This document shows, in pieces, positions 24,833-33,300 of a stretch of 51,129 nucleotides of DNA. The DNA lies in NCBI RefSeq assembly GCF_014842915.1, contig NZ_JACYXI010000021.1:1-51129 (forward strand), read 5' to 3'. Source of the stretch: Roseibium litorale. Its GTDB lineage: Bacteria > Pseudomonadota > Alphaproteobacteria > Rhizobiales > Stappiaceae. Each line of letters opens with the position of its first letter. The stretch's first letter is position 1. The translations under genes and the position numbers were made by a program. The notes under the pieces are model-generated. The model saw only the letters and a list, made by a program, of their open reading frames with translations. It did no database searches and was not told the origin of the DNA.

Positions 24833-25366
24833 TCAAAGACCGGCAATCTCCATCACCGCCCCGCGCTTCAACCGGGACAGGATGAGACGCATGTGCCGGG
24901 GAGCGACAGCGACGCAGCCTTCCGTCGGGGTGTAGTTCTCCCGCGCCAGGTGGAAGAAAATCGCACTGCCCCGCCCCTTGATGGCCGGTGCCATGTTGCA
25001 ATTCAAGACCACCACAATGTCGTAGAGGTGATCCTCCCGCCACATCTTTTCGTGGCTGGCAGCGAAAGGCAATTTTACCGGCCTGTTGTACCGGGAATGG
25101 CCGGAATCATCACACCAGCCGTCATCAGGCTGAAGCGGAACGCAGGGGACACCGCCCGCGGTCCGGGCCTGCCGGTCAGGCCGGTAATAGGCGCCAAGCA
25201 GGGCAAAACGGCCGACCGGCGTTGCGCCATCGCCTTCCCGTTTCAACCGCGTCAGACCCGACCTCCCGATGGCACACGGAACCGTGATCGGGCCGAGCTG
25301 CAGAATTCCCTTCGTTTTCTGACCAGGACGGACCCGGACCACAAGTCTTTCCGCCGCTTTTCTCAC
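24833..25366 (-). CDS. YkuD-fold L,D-transpeptidase-like protein
   Basis: 177 residues from a GTG at 25366 behind AGGGA. The catalytic pair of the YkuD fold is H139 and C151 in FHLARENYTPTEGCVAV. The usual S-x-G-C is E-G-C here. Earlier parts match the family (IGRSGLTRLKREGDGATPVG). These enzymes cross-link peptidoglycan or attach lipoproteins through meso-diaminopimelate. No signal peptide is visible, which is known for a short alphaproteobacterial subgroup but leaves the place of action open. Confidence 0.75.
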   Translation of the reverse strand: MRKAAERLVVRVRPGQKTKGILQLGPITVPCAIGRSGLTRLKREGDGATPVGRFALLGAYYRPDRQARTAGGVPCVPLQPDDGWCDDSGHSRYNRPVKLPFAASHEKMWREDHLYDIVVVLNCNMAPAIKGRGSAIFFHLARENYTPTEGCVAVAPRHMRLILSRLKRGAVMEIAGL

Positions 25367-25580
25367 TCAGTCATTCCCTGAAACCTCTTCATGCGCTCTG
25401 GACGCAGGATCTCTTGATAACCCTCCGCTGAACCTGCCGTGAAGAAGAATTGACGCGGAGCATCTTGTTTGGCGATGATTTCCCTCGCACAAACAGGTCA
25501 CACGACCCATGTTGATCACATGAAGCTGATCGGGTCTTTAGAAGAAGCCGTTGGCACTAGGCCGGAGCGAGGAGCCAGAG

Positions 25581-26264
25581 ATGACAGCCCGTACCATTCT
25601 CATCGTTGATGACGACAATGATCTGCGTGAGGCATTGGTCGAGCAACTGTCGCTTTACGACGAGTTCGTAACCATCCAGGCAGACAGCGCTGCAAGCGGG
25701 ATCGCCAGGGCCAAAGACGAAACCATCGACATGCTGCTGATGGATGTCGGTCTGCCGGACATCGACGGGCGCGAGGCCGTGAAGCTTCTGCGCAAGAACG
25801 GCTTCAAGGCGCCAATCATCATGCTGACCGGCCACGATGGTGACAGCGACACGATCCTCGGGCTGGAAGCCGGCGCCAACGACTATGTCACCAAGCCGTT
25901 CAAATTCGCGGTTCTTCTGGCGCGCATGCGCGCCCACCTGCGCCAGCACGAGCAGAGCGAAGACGCGACCTTCGCGATTGGCCGCTACTCCTTCCGCCCG
26001 GCCGCCAAGCTGATGCTGGACGAAAAAGGCTCCAAGGTGCGGCTGACGGAAAAGGAAACCTCGATCCTGAAGTTCCTGTACCGGGCGGGCGAAAAACCGG
26101 TCACCCGGGACATCCTTCTGCACGAGGTCTGGGGCTATAATTCCGGTGTAACCACCCACACGCTGGAAACCCATATCTACCGGCTGCGGCAGAAGATCGA
26201 ACGGGACCCGTCCAACGCGGAACTTCTGGTCACAGAAGCCGGTGGATATAAGCTTGTGCCCTGA
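25581..26264 (+). CDS. OmpR/PhoB-type response regulator
   Basis: 227 residues from the ATG at 25581 behind GGAG. The receiver domain has the acidic pocket D10-D12 (LIVDDDNDL), phosphoacceptor D55 (LLMDVGLPD), T83 and K105 (TKPFKFA). The C-terminal winged helix contains RLTEKETSILKFLYRAG and TLETHIYRLRQKIE. No histidine kinase is adjacent, so it is an orphan here. A cNMP-binding-domain gene follows after 25 bases on the same strand and is probably co-transcribed. Confidence 0.9.
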   Translation: MTARTILIVDDDNDLREALVEQLSLYDEFVTIQADSAASGIARAKDETIDMLLMDVGLPDIDGREAVKLLRKNGFKAPIIMLTGHDGDSDTILGLEAGANDYVTKPFKFAVLLARMRAHLRQHEQSEDATFAIGRYSFRPAAKLMLDEKGSKVRLTEKETSILKFLYRAGEKPVTRDILLHEVWGYNSGVTTHTLETHIYRLRQKIERDPSNAELLVTEAGGYKLVP

Positions 26265-26289
26265 AACCGTGCAGCGTAAAGCTTAGGTC

Positions 26290-26793
26290 ATGAGCCTCAT
26301 TCAGGACATTGCCATTCTGCAGCAGATCCCGATGTTGTCGGACTTCGCCGACGACCAGTTGCGCCTGCTTGCTTTCAGTGCGGAAAGCCTCGACTACCGC
26401 AATGGCATGGTGCTGTTTGATGAAGGTGAGCGGGCCGATGGCGGTCTTGTGATCGCCGACGGCGAAGTGAGCCTGCAAAAGCGCGGACCTAACGGGTTCG
26501 ACGAAGTTGACTTGGCCCCTACAGGCAGCCTGCTGGGGGAAAGTGCCCTCCTGGCGGACACCCAACGCCCCTGCCGTGCCGTTGCCATTGGTGCCGTGCG
26601 GGTGATCCGGATCCGCCGCGCCCTGTTCAAGCGCATGATCCAGGAATATCCGGAACTCGCCCGGCGCCTGTTCGAGGCACACGCCAACCGTTTCCGCGCC
26701 ACAGCTTCTGCTCTCGCCCCGCTCGGCGACACATTCGAGCAGCTGGAAAAGACCCTCGCGGCCCGCAGCCAGCGCGGAACCGCCAAGTCCTGA
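26290..26793 (+). CDS. Cyclic-nucleotide-binding-domain protein without HTH
   Basis: 167 residues. The segment from about 8 to 130 follows the CAP-family cNMP-binding beta-roll: IPMLSDFADDQLRLLAF, then GERADGGLVIADGEVSL, and GSLLGESALLADTQRPCRAVA in the place of the phosphate-binding cassette (usual G-E-x-A-L...R-x-A). A short helical tail ends the protein, with no DNA-binding domain. It would sense a cyclic nucleotide and act through a partner, perhaps the response regulator next to it. Confidence 0.85.
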   Translation: MSLIQDIAILQQIPMLSDFADDQLRLLAFSAESLDYRNGMVLFDEGERADGGLVIADGEVSLQKRGPNGFDEVDLAPTGSLLGESALLADTQRPCRAVAIGAVRVIRIRRALFKRMIQEYPELARRLFEAHANRFRATASALAPLGDTFEQLEKTLAARSQRGTAKS

Positions 26794-26820
26794 TCCTGCC
26801 CGGCTCTAGAAGCCCCCTCC

Positions 26821-27690
26821 TCAAGCAGCTTTCAGCCTACCCCGGATCATGGGCAGCAGCATCTGCAGCACTCTGACGGCTGCAACACACAAGCCCACTA
26901 TCCCCACCCAGACGGCGGGACGGAATTCGTATTCCACATTGAAGTTGGCCAGGAACACCAGCTTGGCCGGAATGCCGGTCGCCAGCGCATACCAGGCATA
27001 TTCGATGCCTGCGGTTGCCGCAGCACCGCCTGCCGCACAGCCAGCCAGAACTCCGGGATTTGCCAGCGGGCATTGCAGCCGCACAACGAGGCGGTAGATC
27101 ATCAGCAGCGCAAAGAGACCCGCCAGCAGCACGGCGGAGGTGACATCGGACTTGGACTGCAGGAAATAATGCCACAGAGCCAGAACGGCGATGGGATAGA
27201 CCAGCATGTGAAGCTGGTTCCACCGGCGGCCCATCTTCCGGATCATCCGGTCAAAGGACGTGACACCGAGAGCTGACAAACCCAGCAGCGCGACGAACCC
27301 GATGGTGAGATAGAAACGCAGTGCGATTTCGCTAATGACCTTTGCAAGGTTCCAATGCTCGGAAGCTGTGTAAAGCAGCAGGTGCAGCAGCACATAGAAG
27401 AGGACGGAGACACCGATCATCCGCCGCACTCCGATCAGCTTGTTCCAGGAAAAGATCCGCCGCGCCGGTGTGACCGCAAGCGAGAGAACCAGGAACCGGA
27501 CCGCCCAGTCACCGCTTTCATGCAGCGAAAGCTCGTAAGGCTCCGGAAAGACCGGACCGAAAAACAGAAAGAAGAGCAAATCCGCGGCTGGAGCCAGCAG
27601 GATCAGAAAGACGATCAGCCTGAGAACCGACAAACGGCCCTGCCGGTCCGTCCAGGGCATTGCCGCCAGAATTGGGGAAACGTGGGTCAT
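26821..27690 (-). CDS. msrQ: Heme-binding membrane subunit MsrQ
   Basis: 289 residues from 27690 (ATG); starts at 27741 and 27660 are alternatives. Six membrane segments of the ferric-reductase-like transmembrane fold are visible, with histidines for heme b in FYVLLHLLLY, RRWNQLHMLVY and LALWHYFLQ. MsrQ passes electrons from the quinone pool or flavin reductase to the periplasmic MsrP, which repairs methionine sulfoxide. The msrP gene is not next to it in this window, which is unusual because the two are often paired. Confidence 0.85.
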   Translation of the reverse strand: MTHVSPILAAMPWTDRQGRLSVLRLIVFLILLAPAADLLFFLFFGPVFPEPYELSLHESGDWAVRFLVLSLAVTPARRIFSWNKLIGVRRMIGVSVLFYVLLHLLLYTASEHWNLAKVISEIALRFYLTIGFVALLGLSALGVTSFDRMIRKMGRRWNQLHMLVYPIAVLALWHYFLQSKSDVTSAVLLAGLFALLMIYRLVVRLQCPLANPGVLAGCAAGGAAATAGIEYAWYALATGIPAKLVFLANFNVEYEFRPAVWVGIVGLCVAAVRVLQMLLPMIRGRLKAA

Positions 27691-27767
27691 AGCTTTTGAC
27701 CTAAAGCGGAAATGCGCCTTGCGCATCCCAAATCTGTTCAAGCCGCTGTGAAGGCCGCGCGAGGCTC

Positions 27768-27795
27768 ACAAGAAAGCCGGGCACGTGGCCCGGCT
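27768..27795 (-). terminator. Probable rho-independent terminator for argC-leuD
   Basis: On the minus strand AGCCGGGC/GCCCGGCT (27775-27795) forms an 8-bp stem with a 5-base loop followed by TTTCTT. It lies about 175 bases past the leuD stop, with the palindromic repeat between. Confidence 0.45.
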
Positions 27796-27834
27796 AGACT
27801 TGAGGTGACCGCGTTATCCGGCATTCACCGGGCC

Positions 27835-27935
27835 GCCCCGGCCTTGAGCCGGGGCCACCCCTGAAATGTGCGCCGCTTCACGGTGAACAGATAGCAGGTC
27901 CCGGATCTGCGCTACGCTTCGTCCGGGACGGCGCG
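27835..27935. repeat. Palindromic intergenic repeat, copy B
   Basis: Same two-hairpin layout as the copy at 23724. Hairpin one is GCCCCGG/CCGGGGC around CCTTGAG (27835-27855), where a T-A pair of copy A has become C-G on both sides. Hairpin two is GTCCCGGA/TCCGGGAC (27898-27929). The sequence between hairpins is less conserved. Confidence 0.7.
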
Positions 27936-27969
27936 AAGAAAAGGACCAACCAGCCCTTTCACTAAGGCC

Positions 27970-28575
27970 TCACGCCCAGGGGCGGCTGTCTGCCGCCTTG
28001 GCTTCGTAAGCGTCGATCTTCGGAGCTTTTTCCATGGTGAGACCGATGTCGTCGAGACCGTTCATCAGGCAGTGCTTGCGGAACGGGTCGATCTCGAAGG
28101 AAATCGAGCCACCATCCGGGCCCTTGATGGTCTGGGTTTCCAGATCCACGGTCAGGGTGGAGTTGGCACCGCGGGAGGCATCGTCCAGAAGCTTGTCGAG
28201 TTCTTCTTCAGACACGCGGATCGGCAGAATGCCGTTCTTGAAGCAGTTGTTGTAGAAGATGTCGGCGAAGGACGTGGAGATCACGCAGCGGATGCCGAAA
28301 TCAAGCAGTGCCCACGGTGCATGCTCTCGGGAAGAGCCGCATCCGAAGTTGTCACCGGCCACCAGGATCTGCGCGCCCTTGTAGGCCGGCTGGTTGAGGA
28401 CGAAATCCGGATTGTCGGACCCGTCTTCATTGTAGCGCATCTCGGAGAACAGCGCGGTGCCGAGGCCTGTGCGCTTGATCGTCTTCAAATACTGCTTCGG
28501 GATGATCATGTCCGTGTCGATGTTGATGATCGGCAGCGGAGCGGCGACACCGGTGAGCGTGGTGAACTTGTCCAA
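27970..28575 (-). CDS. leuD: 3-isopropylmalate dehydratase small subunit, TTG start
   Basis: 201 residues from a TTG at 28575, which sits 7-8 bases behind a perfect GGAGG (28584-28588). The protein then starts (L/M)[14 protein letters not shown], the family's normal N-terminus and length. The upstream ATG at 28647 would add 24 unmatched residues and overlap argC. Core motifs are [15 protein letters not shown] and [17 protein letters not shown]. With LeuC (not in the window) it isomerises 2- to 3-isopropylmalate in leucine synthesis. Confidence 0.94.
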   Translation of the reverse strand: MDKFTTLTGVAAPLPIINIDTDMIIPKQYLKTIKRTGLGTALFSEMRYNEDGSDNPDFVLNQPAYKGAQILVAGDNFGCGSSREHAPWALLDFGIRCVISTSFADIFYNNCFKNGILPIRVSEEELDKLLDDASRGANSTLTVDLETQTIKGPDGGSISFEIDPFRKHCLMNGLDDIGLTMEKAPKIDAYEAKAADSRPWA

Positions 28576-28621
28576 GGCGATAACCTCCAAAGGTCTCTGG
28601 CTTGTTGTTTTATCTTGATAA

Positions 28622-29572
28622 TCAGGCAGCGAGGCTGGTAGCCGCATTGACCCCCAGCATCAGGTTCAGGTTCTGGACAGCCGCGCCGGACGCGCCCTTG
28701 CCCAGGTTGTCATAAACGGCGATCAGAGCGGCCTGAGCGCGGGCGTCATTGGCAAACACATGCAGACGCAGCGTGTTGGTGCCGTTGTGCGCTTCCGGGT
28801 TCAGGTCCTTGGAGGAACCGGTCTCCGCAAGCGGGGCCACTTCAACGAAACCATCCTGGATGGCTGCGAAGTGATCCGCGATAGCGGCATGAAGCTCGGC
28901 GCCCGTCGGGACCTTCGGCAGAACCGAAAGCTGGAGGGGTATGGCCGTCAGCATGCCCTTGTAGTAGTTGCCGACAGACGGGGTGAACAGCGGCGCCTTG
29001 GTCAGGCCGCTATAAGCCGTCATTTCCGGCAAGTGCTTGTGATTGAAGGTCAGGGCGTAAGGCGCAAAGGTGTTCGCGCCAGCGCCTGCTGCTTCATAGT
29101 CGGCAATCATTGACTTGCCGCCGCCGGAATAGCCGGAAATGCCATTGTAAGTGAGCGCCAGATCCGCCGGCAGAAGACCGGCTTCAATCAGCGGACGGGT
29201 CAGGGCGATCAGGCCCTGCGGCCAGCAGCCCGGATTGGACACCCGCTTGGAGGCCGCGATCTTTGCGCCCTGGTCCTTGGCCATTTCGGCAAAGCCATAG
29301 TCCCAGCCTTCGGCAACCCGGTAAGCGGTCGAGGCATCAATCACCCGGGTGGTTCCGCTGGTGATCAGCGAAACGCTTTCCTTCGCCGCATCATCGGGCA
29401 GGCAGAGAATCGCAACATCGGCGGCATTGAGCAGGTCCGCGCGGGCAGAGAGATCCTTGCGCAGATGATCGGGAATGGACAGAAGCTCAAGATCCCGGCG
29501 CGCTGCAAGGCGCTCGCGAATCTGGAGTCCTGTCGTTCCAGCTTCACCATCAATGAATACGCGCGCGACCAT
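28622..29572 (-). CDS. argC: N-acetyl-gamma-glutamyl-phosphate reductase, uncommon form
   Basis: 316 residues, ATG at 29572. The N-terminal Rossmann domain starts [19 protein letters not shown], a signature of the shorter second ArgC type. The active-site cysteine is C116 in SNPGCWPQG. It reduces N-acetylglutamyl phosphate with NADPH in arginine synthesis. It is followed by leuD 46 bases downstream on the same strand, so the two are probably co-transcribed. Confidence 0.94.
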   Translation of the reverse strand: MVARVFIDGEAGTTGLQIRERLAARRDLELLSIPDHLRKDLSARADLLNAADVAILCLPDDAAKESVSLITSGTTRVIDASTAYRVAEGWDYGFAEMAKDQGAKIAASKRVSNPGCWPQGLIALTRPLIEAGLLPADLALTYNGISGYSGGGKSMIADYEAAGAGANTFAPYALTFNHKHLPEMTAYSGLTKAPLFTPSVGNYYKGMLTAIPLQLSVLPKVPTGAELHAAIADHFAAIQDGFVEVAPLAETGSSKDLNPEAHNGTNTLRLHVFANDARAQAALIAVYDNLGKGASGAAVQNLNLMLGVNAATSLAA

Positions 29573-29664
29573 GGTCCCGGCTCCCTCTCCTGCCTGTCAC
29601 GGAAAAACCCGTGCCTCTTACACCCAAATGCAGGAGATGTCACCGCATCGCAAGCGCCGCAAAC

Positions 29665-30234
29665 TCAACGGGCCATTGAATGATACTCATGATTGGGCCG
29701 CATATCGGTCGCCGCCGCATGCCGGTTGGTCATGTTGAAGAAGGCCGCAACGGACGAAATGTCCCAGATATCCCGGTCCGTGAACCCGGCCTTGCGCAGG
29801 TCCTCCCGGTCCGCCTCGACAATTTCCGCCGGGCGTTCGGTCAGCTTGACAGAGAAATCCAGCATCGCCCGCTGGCGCAGCGTCAGATCGGCGGCCCGGT
29901 AATTCATCACCAGCATCTCGCCCAGCACCGGATCGCCGGACAGCTCACGCACTGCGGCTCCATGAGCCGTCAGGCAATAGAAACAGCGGTTTACGGAGGA
30001 CACAACAACCGCGATCATTTCCCTTTCAAGTTTTGTCAAGTCGCTCTGGCCGAGCATTAAATCGTTATAAATGTCAGTAAAGGCCCGCAGCTTCTTGTCG
30101 TCGAAAGAGTATGCCCGTAGGACATTCGGGACCAGGCCAAGCTTTTCCTGGCACAGGTCAAAATACTTCTGGGTTTCGGAACTTAGCGGCTCGCTATCAC
30201 CTACAACCAGGGCGATCACCCTCTCATCAGACAT
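29665..30234 (-). CDS. Peroxidase-related enzyme of the CMD/AhpD-like family
   Basis: 189 residues. The redox site is C84-x2-C87 with H91 (CFYCLTAHG), preceded by the helix KLEREMIAVVVSSVNR. Later FTDRDIWDISSVAAFFNMTNR is the usual end of the peroxidase-related subgroup. These proteins reduce peroxides through a thiol pair, but the physiological substrate is unknown. It is divergent from the glutamate dehydrogenase gene. Confidence 0.88.
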   Translation of the reverse strand: MSDERVIALVVGDSEPLSSETQKYFDLCQEKLGLVPNVLRAYSFDDKKLRAFTDIYNDLMLGQSDLTKLEREMIAVVVSSVNRCFYCLTAHGAAVRELSGDPVLGEMLVMNYRAADLTLRQRAMLDFSVKLTERPAEIVEADREDLRKAGFTDRDIWDISSVAAFFNMTNRHAAATDMRPNHEYHSMAR

Positions 30235-30340
30235 GCACCCTCCCAGTTGACCAATTTGTCATCATCTCATTCACTATCTCACGCTAGCATGAACACAATC
30301 CAGCTGCATGCTCAGACCAATGGATTGGAAAGGGACGGAA

Positions 30341-33300
30341 ATGCCGGACAAAAAACAAGCGGCGAAAAACGCACTGATAGAGTCCATTCACCAATCCCTC
30401 AAAAGCGAGAGTGAAGCGCTTGCCGACTTCACCCGCGAGTTTTATCTCCGGGGGGCGGCCGAGGATCTTGTCAACTACAGCCAGGACGAGCTGACAGCCT
30501 TCGCGCGTCATGCCTGGAGCGACTTCCAATCCCACCAGAAGGGCACGCACCGGGTTTCCGTGGTGAACCCGTCCTTCAAGGCGGATGGGCAGCTGGCCGG
30601 AGAGCTCACCGTCGTCGAAGTGGTGAACGACAACATGCCGTTCCTGGTGGATTCGGTTATGGCCGAGCTGCAAGAGAGCCGCCTCGAAGTCAATCTGGTG
30701 CTTCATCCGATCTTCAACGTCGAGCGTGATACCAAGGGTGGTCTCATTTCCGCGACAGGCAAGAAAAAGGGCGCCCCGCGTGAGGACGACCAGGAAAGCC
30801 TGATCCATATCCATATCGGCCGGATCGATTCCGAAGAGGCCCGGCAGGCGCTTCAGGCCCGGCTGAATTCCGTTCTGAATGATGTCGGCGCAGCCGTGCA
30901 GGACTGGAATGCGATGAAGAAGCGCCTCGTCCGCGCCATCAATTCCTACAAGACGGGTCAGGCTGCCGGCGGTGGCGACGATCTTTGGGAAGCCATCCAC
31001 TTCCTGGAATGGATGGCCAACGACAATTTCATTTTCCTCGGCATGCGCGAGTACCGCTTTGAAGGCGGCGTGGCCGATGGCGAACTCTCTCCCAACGACG
31101 GCACCGGCCTTGGCCTGCTCGCCAATCCGGATGTGCGGGTTCTGCGCCGTGGCAACGAATTCGTCCAGATCACCCCGGAAGTCCGCGAATTCCTGATGAA
31201 GCCGGATCCGCTGATCATCGCGAAAGCCAATGTGAAGTCGAAGGTCCACCGCCGGGTCCACATGGAATATGTCGGCGCGAAGCTGTTCGATGAAGATGGC
31301 AAGCTGGCGGGTGAGCTGCGCATCGTTGGCCTGTTCACGTCCACGGCCTATACCGAGCCGACCAGCACCATCCCGTTCCTGCGCCGCAAGGTTGCCAGCG
31401 TTCTGGCTAAGGCGGGCTACGACCCGGAAAGCCATTCCGGCCGTGCTCTGACCAACGTGATGGAAAGCTTCCCGAGGGACGAGCTGTTCCAGATCGACAA
31501 GGACACGCTGTTCGACTTCGCCATGACGATCCTGCAGCTGGACGAGCGGCCGCGTATCCGGGTTCTCGCCCGTGCCGACCGCTTCGACCGCTATGTCTCG
31601 ATCCTCTGCTTCGTGCCGCGTGACCGCTACACAACCGAAGTCCGCCTCAACATCGGCACCTATCTCGCGTCCGTTTTCGAAGGACGGCTGTCCGCCTGGT
31701 ACGTGACCTATCCGGAGGGCCCGCTCGCCCGCGTCCATTTCATCATTGGCCGGGACAAGGGTCAGACCCCGCAGCCGGACCAGGAGGAGCTGGAAAAAGC
31801 CGTCGCCACCATGGTGCGGACCTGGCCGGACGGCCTGCGGGACGCCCTGAAAGCGCGCTTCGATCCGGTAAAGGCCCGTGAGCTGTCCGATCGCTATGCT
31901 CTCGCCTTCCACGGCGGCTACAAGGAAGTCTACAGCGCAGAAACGGCCCTGACAGACGTTCTCAAGCTTGAGACCCTGTCCCGCGAGCGCCAGACAGCCA
32001 TCACTTTCTTCCGAAACTCCGGCACTTCAGGCGATCGTCTGTCACTGAAGGTCTTCCATCTGGATGCTCCGATCCCCCTGTCAGCCCGCGTTCCGCTGCT
32101 GGAGAATATGGGCTTCAAGGTCATCAATGAACGGACCTACCGCATCACGCCGACGGACCAGGATCTGTCCTATCTGCACGAAATGACGCTTGAGTCGAGC
32201 CGCGCCGGGGTTGTTGCGGATCTTGCCGATGACCTCAGGGACCGGCTGGAAAGCCTGTTCATGGCGGTCTGGATGGGCCGGGCGGAGAACGATGGCTACA
32301 ACGCCCTAGTGCTGAGTGCTGGCCTTGCCTGGCGGGACATTGCCGTCATCCGTGCCCTGTCGCGCTATCTGCGCCAGGTCGGCATCCGCTTCTCAGAAGA
32401 CTACATGTGGACCACGCTGAACAACTATCCGCAGATCGCGGCCAAGCTTGTTGACCTTTTCCACGCCCGCTTCAACCCGGCAGCCAGCGACCAGGACCGC
32501 GACGTTGAAACCGCCCGTCTGGAAAGCGAGATCGCCGCGGCGCTCGACACCGTTTCGAGCCTGGACGATGACCGCATCCTGCGCCGGTTCCAGAATGTGA
32601 TCGACAGCATTCTCAGAACCAATTTCTTCCAGCTGGACGGCAATGGGCAGCCCAAGCCGGTCTTTGCGTTCAAGATCAACTCCCGCAATATCGAGGACAT
32701 GCCGCGCCCGCGGCCCTTCCGTGAAATCTTCGTCTACAGCCCCCGCGTCGAAGGCGTGCACTTGCGCTTCGGCATGGTGGCCCGAGGCGGCTTGCGCTGG
32801 TCCGACAGGCCGCAGGATTTCCGAACCGAAGTCCTGGGCCTGGTGAAGGCCCAGCAGGTCAAGAACGCTGTGATCGTGCCAGTTGGCGCCAAGGGCGGCT
32901 TCGTGCCGAAGTTCCTGCCCGACCCGGCGACCGACCGGGAAGGCTGGTTCCAGGAAGGCACCGCCAGCTACAAGATCTTCATCAACGCTCTGCTCGACGT
33001 CACGGACAATCTGGTTGACGACAAGGTCGTCCCGCCTGCGGGTGTACAGCGTTACGATGGCGATGACCCCTATCTGGTCGTCGCCGCCGACAAGGGCACG
33101 GCCACCTTCTCCGACACGGCCAACGGCATTTCCGAAGGCCGGGACTTCTGGCTGGGCGATGCCTTCGCCTCCGGCGGGTCGGCTGGCTATGACCACAAGA
33201 AGATGGCGATCACCGCCCGTGGCGCCTGGGAAGCGGTTAAGCGCCACTTCCGCGAGATGAACCGGGACATCCAGACAGAGCCCTTCACCGCAGCAGGCGT

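Noticed and set aside
30284..31912. 542-codon antisense frame over the start of glutamate dehydrogenase
   Set aside because: Same codon-bias shadow; crosses the real gene's promoter and ribosome site.
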